Origin: Vermiculatibacterium agrestimuris
Lineage (GTDB): Bacteria > Bacillota > Clostridia > Oscillospirales > Oscillospiraceae
DNA: 64,000 bases
NCBI RefSeq assembly: GCF_943193085.1
Contig: NZ_CALPCU010000003.1
Span: 1-64,000 of the forward strand
Direction: 5' to 3'
The position numbers and the translations under genes were made by a program. Positions 10,199-23,300 of this stretch are shown piece after piece. Positions within the stretch are counted from its first letter, which is position 1, and the number at the start of each line of letters is the position of its first letter. The notes beneath the pieces are model-generated. The model was not told the DNA's origin, searched no databases, and was given only the letters and a program-made list of their open reading frames with translations.

Positions 10199-10696
10199 GT
10201 GCATGATTGCGATGAGCTGCTGTGCGAAGTGATGGAAGAGGCCAGACGCTTGGGGATCCCCTTTTCGTCAGAGATCGAATCCAGAGTGGGGATCAACCGA
10301 AGAGCGGCGACCCGGTTTGGATGCTGTAAATTTCAGAACGGACGGTTTTATATCGAAGTGGCGGAGACGGTGGCGCAAGGGCCGGAGAAGAGCTGCCGGG
10401 AGGTGTTGGCCCACGAGCTGCTGCACACATGCCCGGGCTGCCGGAACCACGGGGCGAAATGGAAGAGCTATGCGGCGCGGATGAACCGGGCCTACGGCTA
10501 TGAAATCCAGAGAGTGACTACAAATGCCTCCCTTGGGGTGCAAGGGATAAGGGAGCCGAAATATGTGCTGCGCTGCGAGAGGTGCGGCGTGGAAATTCCC
10601 CGCTTTCGGGCCTCTGCGTTGACCCGGCACCCGGAGCGGTACCGGTGCAGATGCGGAGGGACGCTGGCTCTTCGGATCGGGCCAGAGGATTCATGA
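10199..10696 (+). CDS. SprT-like zinc metalloprotein
   Basis: With the GTG start at 10199 this is a 165-residue SprT-like domain protein. The zinc-protease motif HELLH is at residues 72-76. A likely third ligand is H84 in CRNHGAKWK, and the C-terminal zinc ribbon is CERCG...CRCGG. Related SprT/Spartan proteins include proteases that remove DNA-protein crosslinks, but the bacterial role is poorly known. The reading frame is open back to ATG 10058, but TATAAT at 10099-10104 sits inside that extension. GGGGAG at 10184-10189 precedes GTG 10199 at good spacing, so the shorter form is preferred. It is monocistronic, with a hairpin terminator after it. Confidence 0.75.
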   Translation: MHDCDELLCEVMEEARRLGIPFSSEIESRVGINRRAATRFGCCKFQNGRFYIEVAETVAQGPEKSCREVLAHELLHTCPGCRNHGAKWKSYAARMNRAYGYEIQRVTTNASLGVQGIREPKYVLRCERCGVEIPRFRASALTRHPERYRCRCGGTLALRIGPEDS

Positions 10697-10724
10697 CAGG
10701 AAGAAAAAGAGCATAGGATATACG

Positions 10725-10759
10725 AAAAGCGCAGCGGAGGGACTCTCTGGTGCGCTTTT
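10725..10759 (+). terminator. Terminator of the SprT-like gene
   Basis: AAAAGCGCA at 10725-10733 pairs perfectly with TGCGCTTTT at 10751-10759, followed by ATC. The inner bases can extend the stem, so it could act on both strands. Confidence 0.7.
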
Positions 10760-11067
10760 ATCATGACCCTTGGGTGAGATAGCAGAAAACACAAATATTT
10801 AGTGGCAGACGCCGAGGGGGGACACAAGATATTGATGTGAGATAGTTAACAGAATCTTTTGCGGCGCGCGGTGGAAAAACAAGACGGAAAGAGGGGGAAA
10901 AAGCGGAAAAGCGTCAAAATTTTTTCACAAGCGGATCCAGATAAAAATGGGATCAATTTTCTCACAAAAGGACTTGTTCAGGGAGAAAAAATTCCAAAAA
11001 GAAGATCAAAGCACTTTTTGGAAATACTTATATAAACAAAAAGGAACGAAAAATATGCAATTTCCTC

Positions 11068-11096
11068 TTGATTTTTACGTTAACTAATGGCATAAT
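11068..11096 (+). promoter_or_regulatory. Predicted promoter of the giant RCC1 gene
   Basis: TTGATT at 11068-11073 and CATAAT at 11091-11096 have a 17-base spacer. It is the best match in the long leader. A second, weaker candidate begins with TTGACC at 11096. Confidence 0.45.
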
Positions 11097-11127
11097 TGAC
11101 CCTGAAATACTATATATCTATGACCAT

Positions 11128-11177
11128 ATTGCGCCCTTTTTTAAGGAACGAAATCGAGGAAATCACACGGGCGCAAT
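11128..11177 (+). promoter_or_regulatory. Inverted repeat in the giant-gene leader
   Basis: ATTGCGCCC and GGGCGCAAT are perfect complements flanking a 32-base purine-rich loop, about 70 bases before the start codon. It could be an mRNA hairpin or an operator. The loop begins CTTTTTT, so the left arm is followed by a T run. Confidence 0.4.
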
Positions 11178-11248
11178 GCTTTCAAAGGAAAATTCTACGG
11201 GACTGGAAAGACCTGCATGAACTACCAGCGCAAAAGTAGGTGACGGCT

Positions 11249-11347
11249 ATGTATCTTAGAAACGTAATACGTAGAGCTGTATCAGGGGTTTTAACTGCCT
11301 CGATGATACTGTCGCTGTTCTCCTCAGGGGGATTCGCGATGGCGGCT
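11249..11347 (+). other. Signal peptide of the giant protein
   Basis: Thirty-three codons encode a basic N-region (YLRNVIRR), a hydrophobic stretch (AVSGVLTASMILSLF) and the cleavage site FAMA|ADES. This is a Sec/SPase I signal with no lipobox, so the protein is exported and not lipid-anchored at its N-terminus. Confidence 0.85.
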
Positions 11348-14300
11348 GATGAGAGCTATATCAGCAGTCAGCCGTCGCGAGTGGCGGCAGTATCCGCGAG
11401 GGAGTGGGCGCAGCGCGTCTCTAAAGACTCCGGTTCGGGCACCGTCGCTATGCCTCTGCAGCTGGACAGAGCCAGCATCGGCTTCAGCTCGGAGAGCGAT
11501 GAAGCGGTGGAGGTCACGGCCTACATGACGGACATCCGTTACCTGGGGCTGTTGACGCTGGAGGAATACGCGTCCTTCTTCCCCGTTGGCCTGGATCTGG
11601 AGCGGGCGGAGTATCTCACGAGCAGCTTGAGAGAATCCATCGCTGCCATGAGCGAGGCCGACCGGGCCAGCCACCGCCGGGAGGCGGAGCGGAAGCTGGA
11701 TGTGGAGAACCAGTTCCTCTGGGACAACGTGGCCGGGGAGGACGGCGAAAAGATCGAGAATCTCGCCTTTGAGCCGGTCGCCTATACCATCTACGAGGCC
11801 ACGGAAAATACCGCGCCTATGATCGCCTGCACGGCGAAGGTGACGTGGATCGGTGAGCGGCCGGTGCAGTACATTGACGCGCCGTCCAGCTCTGCCGGCC
11901 TGAGCGCTGACGACTTGCAGAACCTTATGGAGCAGAGCGGCGAGGGCGCCGGAAACAAGAGCATCGCCGATGAGTCTCCCGAGATTCAGGAGTTCCTGCG
12001 TCAGCTGTACAACGATGGGCTGAGCCAGGAGAACTCCGATTACGACCTGTCCATTTTCGGAGACCAGAGCGCCTCCACCGGCAGCAGCTTTAACCTGATG
12101 AGCGGGCTGGACGCTGACGGTACTGAGAGCGCCGGCCAGAGTGTGCTTCCCGCTGACACCCAGCCGGAGGCCGGGGCTGGTGTGGACGCTGAGACCGGCG
12201 TGGATGCGGATGGGGAAAATGAAGTGGACGTCCGCCTGAATGACGGCCAGGAGGACGGCGGCGAGACCGGAGTGACGGCGGCCCCGGAGCAGGCCCAGGA
12301 TGGCGGCGAGGCGGGAACGACAGCCGCCGGCGGCGGCCGGGCCGTCCTCGGCAGAGTGATGCAAAAGAGAGTCCTCAGAGCTCCCAAGAGCGAGGAGGAG
12401 CAGGAAAATAACGACGATGCGGCGACGGATGTAGACACTGACGACAATCATAGTCATGAAGAGGATGAGAACGCCATCCCCACCGCCGCGTTCAGCGTGA
12501 GCATGGTGTGTGAGCCCAGCATCATCACCGCGGGTCAGGCCTATTACCTGCCCGGTGTGGAGACCCGGCCCAGCACCCAGCCGGACACCACGGGGCCGGA
12601 GCAGCCCGAGACCCCCGAGACCCCCGAGACCCCGGCGGAGGGTGAGGACGTGGTAAACCCCGACGGCACCATTACCCACCCCGACGGATCTGTGACCAAT
12701 CTGGACGGCACCATTACCCACCCTGATGGTTCGGTGACCAACCTGGATGGTACCATCACTCACCCCGATGGCTCGGTGACCAACCTGGACGGCACGATTA
12801 CCCATCCTGACGGGTCTGTGACCCAGACGGATGGCACTGTCATTTATCCCGACGGAACCATTCTTAAAACAGATGGAACCAAGATCATGCCCGACGGCTC
12901 GATGATCTATGCCGACGGTACCAAGGTGGACGCCGACGGCACCATTACCATGACCAATGGCGTGGTCGTCACGCCGGAGGGCGAGATCGTCTTCCCCGAG
13001 GGAAGCGTGTTCCATGAGGACGGCACCGTGACCCTGCCCGACGGAAGCCTGGTAGGCCCTGACGGCATACCCGTGGAGGATGTGCCCCAAACCCTGGCGC
13101 TGACAAGCGGCAGTGTGGTACAGCGGCTCTATGTGAACGACACCCTGAGCATCCCGCTCAGCGCTTTCGGCCTGAGCAACATCGCCGACTGCGGCGTAGT
13201 AGACACCACCATCGCCGTGGCGGCGAACGGAGGCAACGCCGTGAACGTTACGGCCACTGCCGATGACGCGGAGGGCCGCACCAAGGTGTGGGCCAAGGAC
13301 AGCAGCGGTAATTATTCTCAACTGACCCTGGAAGTGATCGGCCTTTACACCCAGAGCAGCCTGACGTCGGTCTATGACCAGAAAAAGACAGTGCCCATGG
13401 TCAGCTCCTATACCAGCCACACTCTGGCGCTGATGTCGGACGGTACGGTCTGGGGTTGGGGCAACGCCTCCAACGGCGAGCTTTCGGCTGCTCACACGGG
13501 CGTCGTGCGTACGCCTTCGCCGATTTATCAGAGAACCAGCGATGGCGGGATGGAGGCCATGGCCGACATGATGATGGTGGCTGCGGGCAGCCTCCACTCC
13601 CTGGCGCTGAAAGATGACGGCTCGGTCTGGGGCTGGGGCGGCAACGACCTGGGTCAGGCCATTCCCGGCGGCGAGAGCAATATTCCCTATCCCCTTCAGG
13701 TGTCGGGCCTGCCGCAGGACATCGTGGCCATCGCCGCAGGCGCCAACCACTCCTTGGCCCTGACGGAGGATGGTCATGTGTGGGCCTGGGGCTCCAACAA
13801 CTTCGGTCAGCTGGGCAACGGCTCTGACACCGGCGCCACCATCGTTCCGATCCAGGTGACGCTGGATGGCGGCGGCTACCTGTCTAACATCGTGCAGATC
13901 GCCGCTGGCGGCACCTTCTCTGTGGCGCTGAGCAGCTCTGGCGATGTGTACGTCTGGGGCGATAACCGGCAGGGACAGGCCGGCGTCGGCAGCGTAACGA
14001 TGGATCCGCTGTTTGGCGCCACCCGGGGCGGGCAGCAGATCATCGGCAGCGCGGTGGCGAGCAAAGACCGCTACATAGTAGAAGTGGCCGCCTCCGGCGA
14101 GTATGCGAATTCCAGCACCGGCGGCGGCAGCGAGCTGCTGAGCCCGGGCCATGTGGTGGCGCTGACCACCAACGCCAATTCCCAGAACCAGGTCACCAAG
14201 GTCTGGGGCTGGGGCAACAACGGCCAGGGCGAAGTGGGCAATGACAGCACGCTTTCTCCCGTGGCTTCGGCACAGGAATTGAAGTGGATCGACGGCGGCG

Positions 14301-17300
14301 AAAGCGGCGATGTGATCCACGTGGCGGCGGGCTATCAGCACAGTACGGCTGTTGTCAAGAGCGGTAATGCGTACAGCTGGGGCTATAACCTGAATGGCCA
14401 GCTGGGCCGCTGGGACACCAAGCTCAGCTCCGCCGGCGTGGTTTGGGGCGGCGAGACCGCGGCCGGAACCAAGACGGAGAACTTCTTGGATACGCTGCCG
14501 CCCGGCGAACGGGTCATTGGCTCGGATGCGGGCGAAGCGTTTACCGTATACTATACAAATAAGGGCCGGGTGTTCGCGGTAGGCTACAACTTCTTCGGTC
14601 AGCTGGGCAATGGAGAAGAGACCACGATGGAGCGGATCCCTGTGCTCACCGGTGACGATATCTCTTCGTCGCTGGCGCTGAACCACGTGCATGTGTACAC
14701 CTACGCTCTGGATGAGGACGGCGAGATCGACATGACCCAGCCGGCCACTTTGGCGGAGCGGTATGCCACCCAGCCGGGGGTCTATCTCAACGAGAGCCAT
14801 CCTGGCGCGGTCAGCATGCCGGAAAAGCAGATCATGGAGATCGTGGAATATGGGCCGGACGGCACCACCGAGGTGAGCCGGGGCCCGGGTATCTCCATTA
14901 CCGACCGGCAGTACATTGAAATATATAAAGATGGTATCTATCACTTTACGGATATCGGCTTTAACCTGTCGGAGCGGGATCGCTATGTTCTCAGCGGCAA
15001 TGTGACCGAAAATTATGCCTATGTTCCCGAGAAGGGGATCATGGAGACGCCGATCCAGATCGGCAACTTCAATACCACGGACAATGACGACGCCAGACTG
15101 GTTCCTGAGGGCGACGGCAACTATGGTGTGGAGACTCTGAAGATCACGGAATCTCCTGAGACCGGATTTGTGGGTGAACTGAAGATCCGCGTCAAAGACG
15201 CCAGCAACTTTACCGCGGCCAAGGTCTACCAGGGAGATGGATTCTCCATCGCCCTGAAGGCGGACGGCAGCGTGTGGGCCTGGGGCGACAACACTTATGG
15301 TCAGCTGGGTCTGGGTTTGGATGGAGCTGAAGTGCCCTTTGTAGTGGAGCCTCTGCCCGTGCGGGGTGCGGACAATGTCGGCACTCTGGGCATGATCGAG
15401 GAGGTGGCCGTGGGCAAGCACCATGTCATTGCCAGGGGCGGTGACGGCAGCGTATATGCCTGGGGCGACAACACCTACGGCCAGCTGGGCGTGGGAGTGT
15501 TGGCGGCCAATCTGCCCTACAGCACTTACCCGCTGCACGTGTGGGCGGGCGAGAGCTCCAATGACATGAAGGCGTATATGACCGGAGCCACAAGCGTGGC
15601 CGCCGGCGCGCGGCATTCCGGCGTGGTGCTGGGCAGCGGTGACCGCTACACCTATACATGGGGCGACGACTGGCGCGGCCAGTTGGGCCTGGGTATGAAC
15701 TACACCAACAAAGAGGATGCCATCTATCCCTTTGCCCGCCGGGTGGTGGGCGCCAGCAGCAGCGGTGACGGTTATCTGCTGGGCACCAGGATCATTCGGA
15801 TGGGCGCCTACCACACGGTGGCCGTGGGCAACTTCGATTCCATGACCGACGGTGTGTATGCCTGGGGCTGGGGCGAGTACGGCCAACTGGGCGCCGGAAC
15901 CGTGGGTACCAATAGTAATATGGAGACGGTAAGCATCATCCCCCTGGTTATGCGCTACGGCCAGCAGGGCGGCTTGATGTCCAACGTTAAGGATGTGGCC
16001 TGCGGTGATTACCACACCGTTCTGCTGATGGATCGGGGCATTGTGCGTGTGGCCGGCGGAAACACCAAGGGCCAGATCGCCAATGTCAATGGCAGCAGCA
16101 GCAGTATGGGCAGCGATATCGGCCTGAACAGCATGGTCACCAATGTGCTGGACGTGGCGGACAAGACCGGCCAACGGATCGAAGATGCGGTGGCCATTGC
16201 CGCGGGCGGCGAGCACACCATGATCCTGCGCGGGAGCCAGAACCCGAGCGACGGCAGCTTGCAGGCGACAACACTTTACACCTATGGCTCCAACGCCAAG
16301 GGGCAGTTGGGCGTGGAAACGGTGCCTGACAGCGAAGCGTTCCAGCGCATGGACATGGATAGTATGACGATGGTCATAGACAACACCATGACCATGGTGG
16401 AACAGCTTCCCACTCTGGATCTGCCGGAGGGGGCCTACCTGGTGGAGCTTGGCGCGGGCTTTGAAAGCAGCGCGGCGGTGGACAACCTGGGCAACGTATA
16501 CACCTGGGGCGGCAACGACACAGGCGCGCTGGGCGAGATGTCCACCGTAAATCGAGACGACATCTCCCCGGCAGGCTTCTTTGAAAGCTGGATGGTGGAC
16601 GTCAACGGCGAAGTAAATGGCAGTACGGCCAGTAAGTTGGACGGCCGTATCCAGCTGAGAACCAACGATACTATTCAGGTTACCGGGACGATAGAGCGGT
16701 ACATCAGCAACTATTCCCTGCGGGAGCAGAGCCAGTTGCCGGTCAACGGGGATGTAAATGATCTTACCTTTACATCTACCGATGAGCGTATTGCCAGCTG
16801 GAACAGCACCGGTATGCTTACGGCGGGAAAACTGCCGGGCACGGTGCTGGTGGGGATCCACAATGAGAAGACGGGGCACAGTGCGCTGATCGCGGTAACG
16901 GTGGAGAACTGGATCCCTGTCGAGACTACGACGCTCACCGGTGACAGACAGGGCGTTACGCCCAAAGTGTCGGTGGGAGAGGGCTTCTCTGTGGCGCTGA
17001 TGTCCAACGGAGAAGTCTACACCTGGGGCGACAATACCTATGGCCAGCTGGGCAGCGCCAACATTACTGTGGGCAGCTTTGCTAACTCGCCGGTCAAGGT
17101 GAATGGGCTGGATCCCGATGAAATAAACGGCCGCTGGGTGGCAGATATCGCTGCCGGCAAGGATCACGCCGTGGCTGTGTTCAATACTGGTGAGGTCTAC
17201 GCCTGGGGCAGAAACCTCCATGGCCAGTTGGGCCAGGGAGAGACGGAGACTGTGGCAGAGGAGAACACCCTGGCTACAGAGATCGTCGCCCAGCCGGTGC

Positions 17301-20300
17301 AAGTGCCGGCGGCCGACAAGCTGGACAGCCGGATCGTCGCGGTGGAGGCCGGTGACGGCTATACGCTGATGCTCACCGAGGCGGGAACTGTCTACGGTAT
17401 GGGTAAGAACGACCAGGGCCAGCTGGGTGTAGGATACACGGGCAATGCGGTGAAGTACAGCCAGTTCCTGGAGGACTTGGAGCATTATAAGGAGGTACTG
17501 GGCACGCTGGATGAAGTGCCCAGACCCAGCTACCGGGGCGATGTGACAGTGCCCACCCAGGTCTATCAGGGCAGCAGCGCCAGCAAGCGGGTTTACTTGA
17601 CAAACATTTTGGCCATCGCTGCAGGCGATGCCCACGCACTGGCCATCCGTTCCGATGGCGGCGTGTTTGCCTGGGGCAACAATGAATATGGACAGTTGGG
17701 CGTAGACGTGGATCGGGATCTTGATAGCACGTTTAGTTATCATGTCCCGGTACAGGTGGTCTCCTCTCAGACAGAGACTGGCGTGAAGGAGTATGGCAGC
17801 TGGCTGGGCTGCGGCGTGGCCATTGCCGCCGGCGGCGACCACAGCTTGGTGCTGCTCGCTGACGGGAGCCTCTATGCCTTTGGCCGCAACAGCCGCGGCG
17901 AGCTGGGCGTTGCCGGCGGCGATGTGGTAAAGGATGCGGAGCCCATCCCCTCGCCGCTGCCCAATGAGCCGGACGAGATCCCTGAGCCGCCGGCGTCCCG
18001 GTCAGATCACAGGGCGATCCCCACCAAGGTGCAGGGCCTGGATGGCGTAAAGGTCATCTCCCTGGGGGCCGGTGCCGAGACCTCTGCCGCAGTGGTATTG
18101 AGCAGTGGAAATGTATATAATGCCTATATGTGGGGCGATAACACCAACGAGCAGCTGGGCCGCAGCGATACGCTGAAGGAGCACCTGTTCTATTCTGGCA
18201 TGCCCACACCCGCCCACAAGGGTTCTACTACTGTGGGCACCTACCTGGAGCGGGTGCTGCAGGTGGCGCCCGGCGGTCAGCATGTGGTGGTGGTGCGCGA
18301 TGACTACTATGTGTGGGCCTGGGGTGTAAATGATAAGGGCCAGCTGGGCGACGGCAGCATCAATGACGCCCAGGAGGCCGTCCGGGTAGGCGACGATGAG
18401 TCGAAGAACCTGACCCCCCTGTGGTATGAGGTCGTGGGCAGTGGTATTGCCGGAGACTGGAACGGTCAGACTTATGGCGCGAATGGCGCTGAGAGCATTC
18501 CCGCCCAGCAGGCCATTACCCGGGACGAGAAGATCATACTGGATCTGAACCAGATGCACAACCAGTTTACCGCGGGCTTCAACCTCCAGACCAGAGGCGA
18601 GGTCGTCAACGCGCCTGCCGGTGACTACACCGTGGTGACCATGGATGAGGATCTGCTCAAAGTAGCGCAGTCTACGCAGAGCGGCATCTATGAATTGGTG
18701 CCCCAGGGAAAGCTGGGTCTGACCAGTGTGGCGATCATCTACAATGACGCCACGGCTGGCAGGGCCAACACCTTTGTCCTGCCGGTGCGCGTCTACTATC
18801 GCGAGGTGAGCGGCGGGACGGATCGTGACACCGATGTGCCCGATATCCTGGCCGATCCTATCGTGGCGGCGGGCGCCAATCACACAGTGGCGCTGCGCAC
18901 CAATGGCGAGGTATATACTTGGGGCGAGAATACATATGGACAACTGGGTGACGGAAACGCCTACACGGACATCGAGTACGTGGGCGAGGAAGGGTTCCCG
19001 GTGCCCATCTATATCAACGAACCCTATTTTGTGAATCACGGCGGCCATGCGCTGCTGTCCAACGTGACATTTGTAGATGTGGCCGCCGGCGACGACTTCA
19101 CCCTAGCTTTGGATACCCAGGGCCGAGTGTGGAGCTGGGGCGGCAACGCCTATGGCCAGCTGGGCCACGGCAGCGCTTCCGAGAAAGAGACGACGCCTGG
19201 GCTGGTACAATATTTTGCGGGCGTCGGCGCCGGAACTGTGGCGCTGGGCACAAACCAGTTTACAAACGACAAGGGCGCACTTCGCGCAGATAAGATCATT
19301 GCGATCGCCGCCAATGGACACTATGCGATGGCGTTGAGTAAGTATGGCCATCTCTATGCCTGGGGCGATAACAGCAATCATCAGCTGGGCATTTTGGAAA
19401 ATGACAGCTACGTACCTTATGCGGTATCGGTAATGAAGGGCAACTCTCCCAGCGACCTGCCCATTATGACCAATGTGGTCATGGTGGCGGTAGGCCGCAC
19501 GACCTCTTATGCCCTGATGGCGAACGGCAGCGTATTCTCCTGGGGCGATAATACCCTGGGCCAGATAGGCGACGGAACCTCCAGCAACGGCGTTACCGTT
19601 CGGGAGCGGGCCGTCCGTGTGGGCCTGGGCAACAGCCCGCAGGAGAGCAGTAATTCTGAATACATCAGCCAGGTCGTGAGCATCGCCGCAGGCGACGGTC
19701 ACGTCCTTGCCCTGCGTGTCAATCCCGACAAGAGCAGCGGAAACGGATTGCTGTACGGCTGGGGCAAGAACGACCACATGCAGCTGGGTTCCGCCGCGGC
19801 GAGCAAAGAGGATGCCCCTGTTCTGGTACGGGACAAGGTTCACTCCATGGCGGCGGGCTATGACTCCAGCCTGGTGTATGCCGATTATACTGACACCGCC
19901 TATACCCCTGCTACTATCCCTGTCCTGCTGGCCTATGGCGATAACGGCGCCGGTCAGCTGGGCGTCGGCTCCTATGCGGACGTCGACGGCGCACTGGTGG
20001 ACAGCGCGGGTATTATGAACGACAATAACTCCAACTATCTCCAGGGTGTTTGGTCTTATACCGTGGGCAAGCAGCACATGGTATTCAGCAGCCTGGCCGG
20101 CTTCGTATACGCAGCGGGCGACAACACGCTGGGACAGCTGGGTGATTTCACCACAGTTGGACACAATCTGCCCATGCGGGTGGGTGTGGAAAGCTTCTAT
20201 ACCCTGGATGTCTGGGGCCTGATCAATGGCGCCGCCGCCTCCAGCATGAGCGATGTGACCATTCATGTGGGCGATACGCTGACGCTGAATCAGAACACCC

Positions 20301-23300
20301 CGACTACGCTGCAGGTGGACAGCGGATTTAACCTCCACGCTTACAGCGAGCCGCAGGGCGTGGCCCAGCCGCTTCAGATGTATTTCTACTCTCTGAATGA
20401 TACGATCCTGCAGGAAATGGGGTATAACACCGCTGCCCAGACGGCGGACTTCCTGGGCAATACGCCGGGCAGCACTTATGTTGTGGCCCGGTACGCGCCC
20501 GAGGAGATCACGGCCCTTATCAAGGTGACTGTTCTGCCCAGGCAGGGCGATATTCCCGGCGCTGACGCGGCAGAGGATCGAGATGTGGCGCCCATGATCT
20601 CGGCGGGCAAGAACCACACTGTGGCCCTGCGCAGCGACGGCACTGTTTGGACCTGGGGCAGCAACGAATATGGCCAGCTGGGCGATAATACCTTTATCGA
20701 CCGGGCCTATCCTGTCCAGGTGGCGGATAAGAGTGTCGCTATGGTGGCGGGTCAGCGGGAAGAGACCCTGACCTACTTCACCAACGCCATTTCCGTGGCG
20801 GCGGGCGACACCTTTACTCTGGTGCTCACAGAGGATGGAAGAGTCCACGTGCTGGGTGATCTGTCGGGCGCGACTGTGGTTCAGCACGAGGTGCTGGCCG
20901 AGGGCGTAGAGCCGGAGGAGTGTCCCAACTGGTTCTGTGACGGAACCAAGGAAGACCTGGAGAAGGACGAGGAGCTCAAGCAGATCAATCACTGGACGCC
21001 CTCCCGGCAGCCGGGTGTGGTGGCGACGCCGCACTACAATACTACCAACGGTGCTTTGGATTACTATGAGTACCTGGGCGTGCGGTACAGTACTGAGGCG
21101 ATCAATGAGGATCTGAACGGCTACCTGCTGCCGGACAACATCACGCCGGGAACGCTGGATCAGATGCTGGAGGAGGCCGAGGATGGCGATGACGCCGGAT
21201 TCCTGGTGGTATATGCCAGCACCGGCGCGGTGTTCAATGTCACCGTTGTCACTGTGCCCACCTGGGTATGGACAGGGCTGTGGAGATGTACCAAGTGCCA
21301 GCTGCTGTGGGATCCCACTTCCACCGACCCCTTCACCTGCGAATGCGGCCAGCTCGGAACCAACGGCGACCACAGCTCCATCGGCTGCGACGCCAGCCAG
21401 ACAGGTATCGGCGAAGTGAAGATCGCGAAGATCTATGACGATAAGGATAATTCCCAAGTTCCCGAGGGGGAGGAAGAGTACCAGATCTGGTGGTGCTATA
21501 ACTGCCAGCACGCATGGTATGTCTACTATGACAATAAGACCGTGACCCGGGTGGGCACCGTCAGCGATAAGGACGGCAAGATCCTGGGCACCAACGGCTC
21601 CAAGGTGGTGGAGATCGCCGCGGGCGGCCGCCACGCGTTGATGGTCATGGACAATGGCGAGGTCTACGCCGTGGGCGAGAATGACCGCGGCCAGCTGGGC
21701 GTCGGCGATACGGAGAGCTATAACTACGCCGTGCGGGTGATGAACAGCCGGGGCCTGGCGCCTCAGAAGCATGTGAGCAAGGTGGCGGCCGGTGAGAACT
21801 TCTCCCTGGCGCTGCTGAGCAACAACACCGTTTTGGCCTGGGGCGGCAATGAGTACGGCCAGCTGGGCTGCAACACGTATTGGGACGCCAGCCTACCCAT
21901 TCAGGTCGCTTCCGGCGAGTACAAGGTGCCCGCCAATTCGGCCACCCGTACGCTGGGCAATGTGGCTGATATCTCCGCCAAGGGATATCACGCCATCGCC
22001 CTGGTCTTCCAGGAGGATGGCAGTGGCACGAATACTTACCGCAGCCACGCCTTTGCCTGGGGCAAAGGCGACAGCGGAGAGCTGGGCGGAACTGCCGCAG
22101 TGGCCAATTCGCCCTTACCTACCCTGATGCGGGACAGCGTCGGCATGCCGATGATGGATGTTTCCGGCGCGGCTGCCGGTATGGATCACTCTGTGGTCTA
22201 CCGGAAGGACGGCACGGTCTATGCCACAGGCGGCAACGTGTACGGCCAGATAGGCAACGACACCACCAGTGCGGTGGCGGATCGGACAGATTACGTTCTG
22301 GCCGGCGAAAGCGATGACTTTAACGTGATGAGCCAGCGGGTGCTGAGTAAGGTCATTGCCGTAGCCGCGGGCGAGAATTACAGCGTGGCCATGACCCAGG
22401 ACGGCCGGATGCTCTCCTGGGGCCGAAACGACATGGGTCAGGCCGGCATCGGCACTTATGGTGTGGGCCAATATGAGGGCCTGGCCCGGTATGTGGGCGA
22501 CCACAAGGAACTGACGGTGGAGCTGAGCTTTGCCGCCGGTACCACCGCGCCCAGCAAGATGGATGTCGACGGATATAACCGGGTGGCCTTCAGCTATGAC
22601 GGAGAGATCCAGGTCACCGGCGGTATCAGCACCCAGTATCACGGCTTCCGCGGCTGGGGCGGCAAACCGGTGACCAGCTCGGTGACGCTGGGCACGCTGG
22701 TGAGCAGCGATGAGAGCATCGTGATCGTCAATGGCAACACCATTCTGACGCACGCGGGCTTGACTTACGAGGAGCATAAAAAGACCGGAACCGCAGTGGT
22801 GTCCCTTCTGGACGGGAATGGGAATGTTATCACTTCCGCCGAAGTCTCTGTTCTGGATATTTACGACGACAACGGCACCATGGTGTCGCGGTTCACCACG
22901 CCCATGGTGAGCGTGGGCGGCAAGGGCGCCATTGGCCTGGAGGCCGACGGTACCGTCTACACCTGGGGCGTGCTGGACTATGATGTGAACAGCACGAAAC
23001 CCCAGCGGGTGCCTGTAATGGTAAATGGCTTGACAGACATCGTCGCAGTGGCCGCCGGCGAAGAGCACTTTGTGGCGGTAGGGAAGAATGGCGACGTATA
23101 CGTCTGGGGCGACAACACCTATGGCCAGCTGGGCTACTATGAGGTGGACGAGAGCCAGACGTTGAAGACCATTGTGTATGAACTGGACGCCTTCGAGAAT
23201 CCCCAGACGGTAGACATCATGAGGAAGATCTACAGCACGCCCAGCCAGCTGACGCCGGTGAATCTGACAGAGTACCTCAGCAACACATTTGGTATTACTC

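Larger units (their letters stand above)
10760..11248 (+). promoter_or_regulatory. AT-rich leader region upstream of the giant gene
   Basis: No gene is visible in these 489 bases, which are AT-rich and full of short A and T runs, unlike the GC-rich gene that follows. The best promoter is TTGATT at 11068-11073 and CATAAT at 11091-11096, 17 bases apart, which would give a leader of about 145 bases. Within that leader ATTGCGCCC (11128-11136) and GGGCGCAAT (11169-11177) form a nine-base inverted repeat around 32 bases. A smaller CTAC...GTAG hairpin lies just before the ribosome binding site. I do not recognise a known riboswitch class. Confidence 0.5.

Noticed and set aside
11240..11248. GTG 11240 as the start of the giant gene
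   Set aside because: It lacks an upstream ribosome binding site and overlaps the AGGTGA that is well placed for ATG 11249.
11100..11248. A cyclic-di-GMP or other known riboswitch in the giant-gene leader
   Set aside because: The conserved core motifs of the c-di-GMP-I, c-di-GMP-II, glycine, ZTP, fluoride and guanidine classes were not found by eye. Only a simple inverted repeat is visible.
12659..13078. Tandem 42-base repeats as a CRISPR array
   Set aside because: The units are contiguous, without unique spacers, keep the reading frame and encode a regular protein repeat.
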